Positions 48,601 through 63,600 of a stretch of DNA of 64,000 bases are shown here, piece by piece. The stretch is from Clostridia bacterium (GTDB lineage Bacteria > Bacillota > Clostridia > Christensenellales > UBA1242), in the NCBI GenBank assembly GCA_900767715.1, contig CAAGAD010000005.1, forward strand, positions 496,001 through 560,000, given 5' to 3'. How positions within the stretch are numbered: the stretch's first letter is position 1; each line of letters starts with the position of its first letter. The notes beneath the pieces were generated by a model. That model had not been told where the DNA came from, did not search any database, and worked only from the letters and a program-made list of their open reading frames with translations. The translations under genes were made by a program, and so were the position numbers.

Positions 48601-51600
48601 GTAAGTTAGGGTCAATGGTGTATTCACCCATTATCCCACCGACATAGTTCTTACCACTAATAGCGCAGTTCTTTTCGCTATTTTTGCTTCCAACCGTGAT
48701 ATTTTTAAATCCTGTGATGCTTCCGCTGGTTGAAACGATTTTGCCGAACAATCCGCCAGTGTAGTTACCACCGGAGATGTTGCCCGTATTTTCCAGTCCA
48801 TTAAAGTCGCAAAGCGATTCTTCCTTGACTATGTTACCATCGCCGTCAGCCACAACCTTTGTGTAAAGCATACGATTGGTGCTGAAAATTGTTCCCGTGA
48901 TACCACCGAAGTAGTCACCGCCTGAGAGTTTATCCCAAATTTCAAGGCTAGCACCGTTTTTCAAGTTTGTGATTTGCAAACTATCTTCGTTGTTACCTGG
49001 GGTGTATGACAATCCCAAGATACCACCGACTCCGCCAAGACCGGAAACCGTACCTTCGCTAGTCAAGTTGTTGAGAACTAGATTTTTACCTTGCGTTGCA
49101 AGTGAACCAATAATTCCGCCGACATAATATCTGCCCTTGATTGTCTTGGCATTGGACGCACAATTTACGATTGAATATTGTTGAGTATTATATTCGCCCT
49201 CGCCATTGCCGAATACAACTTCCGAGTGAACTTTGTAGTCATACTTTTTGTCCGTATTATATGTTGGCACTGCGCCAAGTTTGCCGATTATACCGCCAAC
49301 CAAGTTTGCATACGAATCGGTGTCAAATACATCAATGTCGCAGTTGTTGGTTAGTGATTCTAGTTGAAGAACTTTTGTACCAGTACCGCGGTCATTAATT
49401 CCGCCGAACAAGCCACCAAAGTATTGTGGTGCAGGTGCATCCGTGTCATCCGTGTCATACTTGACGGATTTAATCGTTCCGGCACTCGTCAAATTGTCAA
49501 ATTTATCAACATAGCCAATGACTCTGCCAACCATACCGCCGACATATTCAAAGCCGATTGCCGTGGCATGTACGTTAGAACTCTTCGTGTCAAGTGCTGA
49601 ACGCGTCCAGTCTTTCATACGACCAACTTGCAAACCGACATTGTGAACGCCCTGGAATACTGCGTCCGCCGTCAATTCATTGCTGTTGGTGTAATATTGA
49701 ACGCCATTTTCTTCCTCAACTTCACTTACGCTGTATGCGCTGTCGACACGGCCGAAATAGCCACCGACTGAACTGTTTTCACTAGTAGAGAGGTCTGTGA
49801 GTTTCAAACTGATTTCGTTGCCAGTGAACACCGATGTCTTAGGAATACTTACCAAACCACCAGATACACTCTCGTCGCTGGAATTATCGTTGAATTTCAC
49901 TTCACCAGAAATGCTGTTGTTTTCAAACACCAATTTCTTGCTGTCTTCGCCGAGCAGACCACCGAAGCGTTTGCTTATACTATCTGCCGTGCCAAGAGCG
50001 ATTGTATTGTCTTTGACTTGGGCTTCATTGCCTTCGCCTGTGGCTACCAATCCACCGATAATAACATTCGCGCTGGTGCCTTGCAAGGTGATTGCCCCGC
50101 CGTTACCAGTTGTGTTTTCGACAATCTTACCATTGTTAAGTTTACCAACCAAACCTGCAACTAAATTATTGCCGTTTGCGACAGTCGCACTGATGGTATT
50201 TCGGTACAAGACATATTTCGCCTCAGTGTCTTTCATGCTTGCGTCACAATTAGCAATCGCACCTGCACTTATGCCTTTCTCTGCCTTGATAACTGCGCCC
50301 GAAACGACGTTTTCTTGCAATACAGCAGTTCCGCTTGCATTATATGCCAAGCCCGCTGCACCTTCACTTAGTCCAGTAATTTCTGGTTTACTATTTACAT
50401 CGTCAGTTGTACTACCAACTTGACATCTGGTTATTTGTCCGCCAGTGATTGTATTAACAATACCAGCAGATGTCTCTTTGCCAGAAATTTCATCAACTAA
50501 TATCTTACAGTTAGTAACTGTACCATTGTTCATAGTCTTTGCGATAGACGCTTCTGCCTTGATTATGCCATAGACATTCACGCCTTCGACAAGTCCCGAG
50601 TTTAATGTATTGATTAATCCACCAGTGCTGTTAGCCGTAGTGCTCGCGTACGAGTTGAACATACTGACATTTTTGATAATTCCGCCTACTCGAGTTGGAT
50701 TTTCACCGTTCGTCATTTTTTCGGTTACACTCTCAAACAATGCGCCACCATACAAGTTGTAGATTATCTTGTCGTTGCCATTAAAAATTTGGTTGAAGTT
50801 TGCATTTCCATAATAGGTTTTGTCACTATCCTTGTCGTTCGTTTTGCTCCAATTATTCGCGAGCGAATAGTTGGAGTTGTTGGCAATTACAATGTTGCGA
50901 GTGAGTTTGTACTCCTTGATGTTTGAATTGTTATACAGACTACGCGTGTAATCCAATACACCAAGGTTGATGACTTGGATAGGGTTTGTGTCTCCTTCTT
51001 TCAAGATTTCGCTCGAACCATCACCAGTATCGCGACCGACTAATACTCTATCTATTTCGGCAACCCATTGACCTGTTTGTTCCGCTTCGTTGTAATTGTA
51101 GACTTGCGTACCAATATCTACAACTGGGTAACCATAGTTGAGATTGTTGATTGTATCATTATTGTTGGTATTGGTCTCCATACCGAACCTACCCTTGACA
51201 GTGCCATTGCCTTCGTATCTTTGGATTGCCCAAATGTTGCCCAGCAACACGCCGTTGGCACTGAATTTGCTCGTGCTATCACCCTTGCCACCGTTTTCAA
51301 ACAATTGTCTAGTGGTCTTGGCTTCGGTTCTGCCTAATATGTCTAATACAAAGTTCGAGTAGAAATCTACGTAAGTCATTTCTTCTCTGCCGACTTCGAT
51401 GTCACTTGCATTTTTACGTGTGAAGACGTCAGCAGTTGCCACACAAGGCTCACCGCCTGTGCGCTCGTCCTTTGCATTCACGACCAATGCATCGGTAAGG
51501 CTTCCGCCGTCACTCAATGCACCTGCGAAGTACGTATTGTAGATTACACCGAGATTGGTGTGCACCAAACCTGTGGTGTTAGGGTTGTTGAGTGCAACTT

Positions 51601-54600
51601 CGGTCAAGTCCGCCGTCACATAGCAACCTTCGATTCTGCCGTTGTTCGTCACAGCAATGCCCGAAACGAATTGCTTTGCGCCATTGCCGAGCGTGAATTT
51701 CGCACCATTACCAAATCCAAAGATTGTGCCGTCGTTTACACCGACCACGCAACCGAATTTGTCTGTGCCAGATGTCATAGTCGAACTGTCAATCGTGATT
51801 TCGTCAATCATATGGCAGTCGAATATCACACCTTGGTTAGTGTTGGCGATTACGCCACCATTGTTGGAAACCCTTACTCCATTGACGTTGGCTTTCGCAC
51901 TGAATGTCACGCCTGAGAATGCACCACTAGCGCCAATAGTTTGAACAAAGTTGCTACCCAACTCAAACGTTACGCCACAGCCTACAATTCTGCTGTTGAG
52001 TATGTTGCCACCCGTTTCGAAAGTAAAGTTTTCGCACGCGATGAAAATTAGATTCTCATCGACGAATAGATTTTGTTTTGAAACATAATTGTCGCCTTGA
52101 TTCTCTTGGCTAGTGATAATCTTTGGCTTCATTACTGAACCGCTCTCAAACAATTTGTTCGCGCTCATACGTTCACCAAGAGTGATAAGGTATGGCATTA
52201 CATATACTGTTTGATTGCTTGATGGGAGTTTGCCCATTGCATACAAGTTATTTGTTGAGCCTGTTGCAGAACTATCTGCGCGGTTCAATACATAACTTGT
52301 TTCATTGATTGCACCAAGTGCTAGGTCAACTGCGATTGACATTGGACGACTGTTTGTCAGTCTGCCAAGCAGTTGGTCAGCACGCATATTGGTCAATACG
52401 CCGACTTTGGTTTTGTCCTCTGTATAACTTTGTCTTGCAACGATGAAACTGTAATCTGCACTATAAATGTTGCCGACTGAATCGTTGCTTAGAGTGCCCA
52501 TACAGATTGGGTCCACACCGCTACCCGTAAATTCGTTGTTTGAACGAACCAGTTGGTTAGCGAGTTTAAAGTATGATAACATTATGCAACGTGTGAGCGT
52601 TACATCGCTAGCCGATTGAATGTAACCAATCAAGCCACCGATATTGTAACTGCCGGTGATGTTGCCGACAATTATATTCGCACCAGTTTGGCAACCTTCT
52701 ACCAATGCACCGCGAGCGTGACCGATGATTCCGCCGACATAATATTTGCCGGTTGCGGTTTCACCAATATTGATTTCGCCAAAGTGTGCCGATGTGCGAA
52801 TTACCAGTTCAGTTGCGCCAGTGCCGAATTCCGTTTCGCCGACGAGTCCGCCAACGCGTACTTCGACTGATTCACCATTTTCGTCTAGGCTTGTTATGTT
52901 AGATGTCGAGATAGTATTCTTAACCAATACGCCCGAAATCTTACTTGTCGAGGTCGCGTCGAGTTTACCAAATGCGCTACCCGCATTGATTTTCACAGCC
53001 TTGATGTTGTCAAGTTTGATGTCTGCAAGGACTGTTGATTCGCTCACTGTTACGTTCAAGCCAAATCCAGCCATTCCGCCATAGTAGAAATCGTTTACAA
53101 TGATTCCGCCAGCAATCAATTCGCAACCGTTGTTGATAGTTATCATTGTGAAGTTTGCCGACCTTGCATAGCCTGCCACATAGCCGACATACAACGTGCC
53201 AGTATCGTTTCTCTTGGCTTCCAGTTTTATCAGCACTTCACAATTAGTAAAGCCGATTGATTCGCTTTCTTGCGCTACGGCTGCGTTTGCCCAGCCCACA
53301 AGACCGCCTACGTAAACCTCGTTGCAGTTGTCGTATTTTGTGTTGAAAATAATCTTTGCAACATTGTTGGTGTCAATCTCGTTGTTGGCGTTTAGCAAAT
53401 ATGTGCGTGAATTGTTGATTGCGCCGTTAGTGAGTTGTCCGACCAAACCACCGATTGCCTTTGTGCCATAATTGCTATTCACTGTGGCGTCGATTGTACC
53501 ATAATAGCAACTGCTTACAATGGTTGTAAGTGGTGGATAACTGCCCGTTTCGTTCCAGTTGTCAATGGTGTGAGAGTATCCCACCAAACCACCGAGATTT
53601 GCTGCGCAAGACCTGATGTTCATCTGCGCTACGCAGTTGACAATGTTTGTGCCGAAACTTTCTGCTACAAGTCCACCCACGTTGTTCGCGTACTCTGCTT
53701 CTAAGCGTTTGGTGTCTTTCATATCGTAGTCTTTAAGTGTAGCGATAGAAGGGTTATCATTGAAGCCGACAGTGATTTCGCTAAGTGTAGAGCCACCCGA
53801 GTCGAGTGCTACCACGCCAGCGACGTTGCCACCCTTGGTGCCTGCGTTAAAACTTAAATATCTAAAATCAATATTGCTGATTGTCGCATTTTTGATTTCG
53901 TGGAAGAACGCCAAGCAAGCAGGGTCGTTGGAATTGGCTTTCATACGCATATTGTAGATGGTAGGAGCAGTGCCGTCTTCCTTATAACCGATGATACGGC
54001 CAGTGAAAACTGTCTTTATTATACAGTTATCGTATTCCGCACCACCCATATCGATGTCGCGAGTGATGACGAATGAGCCAGATGGATTTTGCTCGATGAA
54101 TTTCAAATCTTCTACCGAGTCAATTTCAATAACGCTACCGAAACCAATCTGCAACAATCTTGGGTAGATAGTTGTTTCGTCGAGTGCTGTCCAATAGTTC
54201 AAACTCCATTCGCTAAACACGCTCTGGAATTCGGCACGTTGGTCTGCCTCGTGACCGGCTTCACGGTTGGTCAAGGTTTCAATAGACATTGTCTGCAAAT
54301 CCAACATATTGGTGTCAAATTCGCTTTCGCCGTCAAACTTTGCAATCGCTTTTAGGCTAGCGAATTTGTCTTGTGAATAATAATATGTGCCATCAATGAA
54401 GCAGTTGGTTGGATTATTTGCCGAAGCGTAAAGGGTGTCGAGTTGCGAACCCTTGTATGAGTACACTTCTTCGCCCTCGGCTTTGCTTTGAGGGAGTGCA
54501 GAGTAGCCAACGAATGAGGCATTGTGTGCGTCTGCGCTCGTATTCACGAGTTTTTCGTGGTCATAGTATTGTGCGCAAACCACGCGGTTTAGCACTACGC

Positions 54601-57600
54601 TGATTTTGTTGGTCAAAACATCTGTTTGAGCATTGATGTAGTCATTGATGTAGTATTGCCAAATGCTATTTGACAATGCGCCCGCCGACTGACCTTTGTT
54701 GAATGCGTTGAATGTGATGCCTGCGAAACCGCCCGAATAAGCGTTTTCGTTGGTCAACACTGGCATTGCACTTGCTGTGTACATTGTGTTGAATGCGCCA
54801 CCCAATGTGCCACCGACGATACCGCCGACAAATTGAGCGTCACAAGCATACAACGACAAGTGAGTTTGGCAATGTTCCACTGCACCTTGATAGTTAATAC
54901 CAATCAAGCCACCTGCGAAATAACTGCCTTTCGCGCCTAGGTAGTTACCACTGATTGTTTCAGTTTCGCCACGAATGTATGCGCCGTTTGCTTTGTCTAT
55001 GTTGAGTTGGCTGTCGTTGTCGCAAACAAGTTCGCTGACTGCAATCTTACCTAGGTTCTCGCCCACCAAACCGCCGACAATATAGTAGCCGTCGAGCACT
55101 GAATTTGCGGTTGATGTGGTGTTGAGATAGAATTTGGTTGAATTGATGTAAGTGCTCTTGCCTGCATAGCCTGCAATACCACCCACCACGTCAGCGTGAA
55201 CGCTTACGTTACTGCCGACACTTGTTACGCCCGTCTTGTCTGCCACTGCGTTTATCTTGACGAGATTTACGTTTGAACGAGTTAGGTCTGCTGGGGTTTC
55301 GACGTCTTCTAGTTGAAGGTCGATTACGCCTGCCAAACCGCCCGCGTATGACAAGGTGGACAAATAGTTTTCATAAGTTGCTTGGGTTGCACTCCTGTTG
55401 ATACGTGCATAGTCTTCATAACTGAAATAAGTATTAGGAACATAGTGTCCGTATTGGTCAACAATCTTGTTGGACTTGCCGACACTGACGCTCAAATTGG
55501 AATTGACATTCATAATGAGCGACTTGCCAGTAATCATACCAGCCAAACCGCCTGCATAGTTGTAGGCTTGAATGGTTATGCCACCAGTTAGGTTGACATT
55601 GATGATGTATGCGTCACGGATTATGCCCGCAATACCGCCGACGTATGCCGTACTTGAACCCATCAATTGAGTGTAGTTGAGTGTAATGTTTTTGATGATT
55701 GGAGTGCGAGCGTCAAGCGTGCTTGCCTTCAACACTTTCGAGAACAAACCTAGGCTATTGAGCGCCTTGTTTGTGGTGTTGGTGGTGATGTTGATGCCGT
55801 TGATTTGCATTCCGTTACCATCGATTTGACCCGAGAAGATTACTCGCTCTCTGGTCTTGACTTCGTCGCCGACGTCCTTAAAGTCAATGTCGCTGACGAA
55901 TCTTACGTTTGCCAAAGATTGCACGATTTGAGTGCTGTCGTCCGCCGTCAATGCGTCTGCGAAAATCTTGTTGAATTCGCTAGCGTAACGAATGATGTAT
56001 GGGTTGGTTTGGCTACCCAATTCGTAATCCTTGACATAGAGATAACTATAACCTACCACATTGCCTTGTTCGTCTGTGAGTTCTGTGTTGAGATATCTCA
56101 AAGATTTGGCAATTCCGTTAGGGCTAGTCAAGTCTGGTAAAATGTATTTCTCTTGGACTTTTGCGTCATCGTCGTTGTAGTTGTAAATCCAGATGCCCGC
56201 TCTTGCTTCGTCAATGTTATTGGAGTTGACAAAGTTGAAGTTGTTGAGTGTGTTGGACATTTGGAAACTGCTAATGCTCATACTTTGAGCACTGTCGTCT
56301 TCGATTGGGAAGTACTCGCCCGCCATAATGAGATAATAGCAATCCACAATTCCGCCGTTTGAACTGTCTTGCAATTCGTGCAAAACGTTTGTACCGGTGA
56401 ATGGCGTTTGACGTGGAGCGTTGCTCTCGATGTCGCAAGCCGAATAACATCTTTCGATAGACGAACTATTTGAACCTACAAAGCCCGCTGTGAACTTGCT
56501 GACACTGAACACTTTGATGTTGGCGTACGAGTCACCAATGTAACCCGAGTTGTTGGACACAAAGCCCGCAACATCGCCGTTGGAAGTTATGCTCGTTGTG
56601 GTCATTCTTGGTGCGCCCGCTGTCGAATCGCCCGAACCACGAACGTACGAGAAGTAGATTCTGCCCGAGTTAGATACGACAAAGCCGGCTGTCTTGGCTG
56701 AGTCAAGTTCGGTTGAATTGTTGGTGAAATTTAATCCACGAACATAGCAACTTGAGATGATTCCGCTATTGGTGTAAACGAAGCCACCCATATCGCCCAC
56801 GCCAGTAACGAGAATGTCGTTGCTGAGATAGGTTTGCGTGTCGGTTTCCGTCTTGGTGTCTGTGGAGTTGATAATGTATGAAACGAATGATGGAACACCG
56901 ATTCTGCTGTTGGTGATATTACCTGAGTTATTCACAACTAATCCACCGAAATGTGCGGTTGTTGTGGATTGTTGAGCAAGTATGTTGATAGTCTTAATCG
57001 ATGCAACTGTGCCTGGGGCGTTCAATCTCAATGCCACTACGTCGCAGTTGGTGATGATACCCGCGTTAGATACTGCCAACAAGCCCACTTCATAACCTGT
57101 GTATGCTACAAGGTTGATGTCTTTAAGCATTGATACATCAAGGGTTAAGTTTTTGAGCAAAGTGTTGGCGCTGACTGTTTTGAACAAACCGACGCGCGCA
57201 GTGGATTCACTGGTTGGAGCGGTTGGAGTGAAGTTGTAAATTTTAATAATCTTGCCGTTGCCGTCCAAACTGCTGAAATTGGCGTCGAATGGTTCGTAAT
57301 CTTCCAGTGTGATATCTGCCATCAAAATGTAGTTCGTATTTGTTGTATTGATATCATTGACCGTTGCCGACAAGTAGGACTTGAACTGGCTAGCAGTGTA
57401 GATAGGTATTGGTTCTTGTTCGGTTGAAGTGTAGTATATCAACAAGTTGAACTCGAAATTGATTTCGGTCAAGACATATTTGTCTTTCAAACCTTCATAA
57501 TCTGTGGTGAATCTCAATTCCAAGTTTTCATCGTAATAATAGTAAACTTTGAAGCCCAGCACTGTGCCGTTGGTTTGGCTAGTGCCGATGATTGTGAGTC

Positions 57601-60600
57601 CGGTGAATTCGCGGTTGGTGTAGTTCTCTTTGATGCGGAACAAACTGCTACTATCTGCGCCAAGGCTCAATGGGTCGTTGGTTGTGCCATAGACTGTGTT
57701 GCGACGAATGTAGAACAAGTTTGCCAGTTTTTCTGCGCTGAAACTTGTGCCCGTTCCGCCGATATCGTTGTACAATGCTTGGTTGATTGTGGCTTGCTTG
57801 TCTTTGTTTAGACTGCCCGCATCTGTCATCCAAACAAGGTCAAGCGATTGTGTCGCGCCCATTGCGAATGACAATGTGCCGTCATCGGTTAGGTTGCCAA
57901 CCGTCACATTTCTAGGACGGATTAGGTTCTCCACAATGATAAAGCGTAGTTCTTTTTCGGCGTCCCTACGAATGCCGTTACGCAAAACTTCGATTTTGCC
58001 AGTCAATTTGAAGCGTTTACCAATATTGGACTCGTTGCCCATGATTGTGAGATTTGACGAGCCAGCGTACACTCCACGCAAACTGCGTACAAGCGTTGGT
58101 GCTGGTGCGTAAACTCGACCGTCATCGTCCGGCGTGTCAATCCAGTCTGCCGTGTATGTTGGAGTGCCGAACTCATAGCCGACCACTTCCATATTGATAG
58201 TGATATTTGATGTGTTGTTTTCCACCAAGAAATACTCTCGGCGAACATAAATCAAATCTTCATCTACGACTTGACCGTCTTTCAATGGCACATAGTATGC
58301 TGTTTCATAACGATAGGTTACATTGCCGTCGTCGTCAACGTCTTTCACCTTTTCATTATTATATATATATTTAGCATCGCTGTGCGGGTCGGTAAAACGA
58401 ATGTACAAGTCAGTCTTCGCGTTTTCGTCCGTGCTTGTTTTCTTGCCGTCCCAATGCTCCATTAGGTAAACGCTGACCGCGTCATCTGCGTCAACTGTCA
58501 TGCTGATGTCTGGTACGTAAGCGGTGAGCAAAGTCTTGCTTGCCGTCTTTAAACTAGTTGGGTCATTGTTCAAATAGGCGTTCACGGTCAATTCAAAATT
58601 GAGTTCGCGTGCCACAATGGTTGGCAAGATTGTACGAACATACAAGTTGCCGTCATAACTCAAATTGCCGTCCGCGTCTATCGTGCTGTATTTCGCAAGT
58701 GTTGGCATTGCTGGACGTGGGAACAAGGTCACGTATTCGTCCTTGCCTTCCACTTTCACCATTTGCTCAAACGAAACGGTGTATCCCATATTCGTTGATG
58801 ATTCGATTGTGAAATAATCCACATTTGCGTAGATTGGGTTGACCGTAATCATCATAATTCCCGACTTGCCAGGGACAATCATATTCGTTGCTGAACTTGA
58901 TTGCAAGGTTTGTTTTGTCTGTCCGCCTACCGATTGCGTTGCGTTCGTTTCGGCGAAGTGCGTCATAACAATCTTGGTAATTGTGGACGGAGTAATTGTC
59001 AAACCAATGTCTTTGGTTACATCGGCATTGCTGTCTGCCCAGAAGTGCAAGTTAAAATGTAACTCGCTGTCAAGTTCGCGATAGAATTCTTTCAACTGAA
59101 CGCGCAAATCGTTGTACATTATGCCGTTTGCCGATGGCAAAATCTCTGCCGAGATGTCGAACAAATCCATAATGTCGGTTATGCCGTATTTGCTCATCAC
59201 ATTGCTTACGAATGCTTGACTATCGCTGTCCGCGCTTATCGACAAACGCAAGCCGTCTGTTTCGTTGAGTTGAACGCGACTATCAGTGAGTGTGTCGAGT
59301 GTTGGCAAAACGCTAGAAGTGTAATCTGTTTCTAGTTCAATGTTTAGGCTAGCGTATTTGCTCGATTCGCTAGCGATTGCGAGAATGTTGTTTGTATTGA
59401 TTGCACGTGCGCGCTTGCACACACGAAGGTTAAATTCGCGTACAAGTGGCAACAAATCAATTTTCTCACCCTCTGCAAAGTCGTCTGCAAACAATGCGTG
59501 CAAGTCTAGGTATGGAGTCACCTTGACAGATGTAATCTTGTCTTGGTTCTCGATTGCACTTGCAGAAACTGTCTTGATTGCCAAGTTCTTGTCTGCCTTG
59601 AAATTGCCGTTTGGAGATTGTTCATTGATTGTGAATATCTCGTCGGCTACGTCAAAATGCAAATAGAGTGAACTATTTATGTTGTAATTGTTGTTGGTGA
59701 CATTGCCGTCGTTAAATCTAACCTTGGAAGCAAATATTGTAGATGATTCTGTTGCCAGACTCAACGCCTTGCCGTCTGCCAATTTGTTTTGGCTGGCGCT
59801 GGTGTCCGTGGTGTTGTACAAATCATATTCACTCACGCCATTAGTTACATAAACGGTGATGTCTTGATAAAGTGCTGAATTGTAGATTGCATACACGCGC
59901 AAGGTGAATTTGCCCGTGGTAGAAAGGCTGACACAACTGTTACCATTAACCTTGTTGATACGTGCTATGTTGCCTTCGACAATCTTGTATTCAATGTCGC
60001 TCTTGGCTTGGTCTGGTGTGATAAACACGCTGACCAAGTCGCTCAAACGAACATAGTTGGCGTATTCATTGCCCGCCACGAATGAGCGGTAGAACAACAC
60101 CATTGTGCTATCGTCATATTTGTAGCCCGCCAAAAGATTCTTGGTGTCGTCTGTAATGTTTGCTTGACTCTTATAGAGTGCGCCGTCCGCGTCCGCGTTG
60201 ATTGAAATGCGGATTGATGTAGGAATGAGTGTTGCAAACTTGACGCCGTTGCACCATTGAACTGGGTCACCGTCATTGTATTCGCTGTTGCTAGGGTTGA
60301 AATACCAAATGAAATCGTTGTCATCGTCGTTATTGCTGATTGAGTTAGAGAATTCGTCATCAAACACATAACTAATGCTGTCGGCGATTTCCATTCCGTC
60401 CTTGTTGATGACCACACTGTTGTAGGCATTAGACAAATCTGGGTCGTCGAAACTTGGAGCATTAATATAGCCCTTTGCATAAGTTGAAGCCACGACCGCG
60501 CTGGCGTCTGCGTTCACAATGAGTCCCGCGTCAACGTCCGCATTGATAAGGTTACCTTTGAAATAACTATTGCTTATCTTTGCATTGCCGTATGACAATA

Positions 60601-63600
60601 AGCCTGATAGACGTACGCTTGGATTGTCGTTATTAGAAGCCAAATTAAGTTTGGCGTAACTACGGTCAATAGTGGAGTTCTCCGCCGAAGCGATGAAGCC
60701 ACTGGCGAGAAGTGTAAGCGAGTTGTCTGCATTTTCATACAATACAATGTCACGCAAGGTGTTGACTTTCTTGCCTAGGTCGTTTGTGGCATATTGTTTG
60801 AAGAAACTTTCCACATAACTATAACTAATGTTGTCGCTTATTGACACACCAATCAAGCCACCGGCAATTTGGTTCGCCGTGATTGATGAGTAACTCTCAT
60901 CGCCCGTTGTGGTCATAAATTGAGCGCCGATTAAGTACAAGTTGCTGTTTTCACTGCCACCGATTGCACCGCCGACTGCGCCCGCGCCGATTATAATGCC
61001 AATGTCGTTACCATCACGTGTTTCGGTTTCATTGTTGGTATTTTCGTCCGCCGTCAAAATCTGGCAACCGATTGAAATGCTGTTGTAAAGGTCTTGGGTG
61101 TCATCGCCCTTGCCCATATTGAAACCGACCAATCCGCCGACATACGACGTGGTGGTGTCGCCTATGCGACCTACAATCTTTTTGCCGTCAGTCACGCAAT
61201 CAATCGTTCCGTTGTAACTTACATTGCCGATTGTGCCATTGTTGTAGCCCGCGATACCGCCAATGTATGAGTAATCTGTGGCGATTGACGCGTTGATAGT
61301 AAGGTTTGAACTGATGTGCTCACTGAGTACACGTTTGTTGGCTTCGAGCACGCCAGCAGAAAGTCTGTAATATGTGGCATTGACATTATATATCGAACTA
61401 TTGGTCTTGGCTTGTGTGTATTCGCCATCAACCAAAATATAATATTTGCCATTGTTGAAGTCGGCAAGTTTAGGGTTGAATACGCGAGCGTATCTTTGAT
61501 AGTCGCTTTGGTAGTTGCCGTCCAAAATGCCGATATTGTTGCCGACCACACCACCTAGATAGGTTCTAGTGCGGTTGGATTGTGTTTCGCTCTTGGTGAT
61601 GTCAACATTCAATTCGCCCGAGGTCATCATTGCATTGGCGGTGATTGAGCCCGCATTGTATGCAACAAGTCCGCCGGCGTAAATGTTGAACTGCTTATTG
61701 ACTGTCACGTTGAACTTGATTTCGTTGATATCAACGCCGTTTTGTGCAAGTCCTACATAACAGTTGATGACTTGACCATTGTTCTTGCCTACGAGTCCAG
61801 CAAGGTAGTAGTTGGTGTAGGTGTCGTTGTTTAGAGTGATTGCTTGACCATCTGTGCCATACACTGCGAAACGTGCGTTGTCAATATAAATGTTTTTGAG
61901 TGTGCCGTCGTTCTGGGCGAATAGTCCAGCAAAACTCTCCGTGCCGTTATTCTCCAAGGTGAACTCTGGATTGCGCAAATAGTATTGCACGGACAACACA
62001 CTGCCGTCTTCTTTTTTGATTTCATAAGCACCCGACAAAGAGCCCGTGAATGGCAAAATGCCGTTCTTCGTCTTGCCGATTGGCAATACTGCTGTCGCAC
62101 CTTTGTAGGTCAAATTGATGTCGCTAATGAGTTCGTATTTGTAACTCATTGTTTGTTCGTTTTCACCAATCGCCAAGAGTTGAGATACTGAGCCGATTTG
62201 GTAAGGAACTTTGTCGCCATCACTGACCTTGATGTCGATTTCAATCACTGGGCCGTTGCGGTCATATTCTGTGGCAGAAATCCATCTGTCGTGTGGGAAG
62301 ATGTGCAAAATCACTTCGCCCCCCTTGTGCGGAACGACTGTCAATTCGCCGCTTTTTTGAATGATTGACACGGTAGAGTCATCACCGCTGACCATATTGC
62401 CGTTTTCGTCCAAGTATTTCACGATTTTGTAGTCAATTTGGTCGAAAGTGGCTTCATTTGCGTTAGTTATTGAAGTCAAGATTTGCTTGAAATTGTTGTC
62501 AAGATTGAGCAAATATTTTTCAATTTCTTCTCTCGTAGTGCCACAACGTCCGTTACGCAAGTCGAAGTTTATGATATATGAACCCGACTTCTTGGATACG
62601 TTGTTCACCACTATATTTTCCACCTTAACCGCTCTGCGAATGGTAATGTCACAGCGCTGGCTGGAAACTATTTCGTTGAATTGTTGCAAGTTGACCGTTA
62701 CATTGGTGCTGGTTGGCATATCTTGCAATTCATTGAGTCTTAACAAAAGGTTAAGGTTGGTTCTATCCATACGAGCAGTGTTTTCGAGTGAACCCATAAA
62801 GATTGATTCGTTCAAGGTGCGAGTAATGGTGTAAACTCTCAAAACAATGTTGTTGGTCGCCGAATCGAAGTAAACAATGTTGTTGTCGTCAGTTTCGTAT
62901 CTGTACGCGTCAAAAGCGTTGGTTGAAAGCAAGTTAATTTTCTCAGTTGCGCCATCAACGTTGTATCTTACACCAAGGTTGAATTGCGAGTATTGAGTCT
63001 TCTCGAAATAGCCCACATTGTACATAAGCGTTGCCGAATGAGTGCTGAGTTCAAAGGCTTGCACTGGCATATATACATAGATGTAGAAAGACACGAACCA
63101 AGATTGCGCTATGCCGTTCATATCGTAATAGTTGACGCTGAATTGAACCTTGTTCGCGCCTTCTACGATTGCGGTCAGAGTAATTTGACTGCCCGTTTCG
63201 TAAAGGCTAACCACTTCGTTTTGGCTCAAACCGGCTTCGTCGCTCACCACGCGAGCGTTGCGAATGGTGATGTCGGCGTTGGCGTTAGAGCCGTTCACTT
63301 TAAGGTTGATTGCGCTGTAAACCGGCACAACAATGTCTGAGTAACCGCGATAGAATCCGCTTTCGGTCGCTGAAAGTGAGTAGGCAATTTTGTTCGTCAC
63401 CTCGGTGAGTGAAAGGCTATTTGTGCCTGCCACTGTGGTGACTTTGACATATTTTGTCACGCCATTGCCGGTGGTGATGATGATTTGTGCTTCGCCCTTA
63501 TCGAAACCTTTGATAGTCAAGGCGTACAAAGTCTTTTCTTGTGAAGATGAAGTGTTTTTAGCAAGCGCGATGAGTTGGTTTCCCGTGATTTGCGAATAGG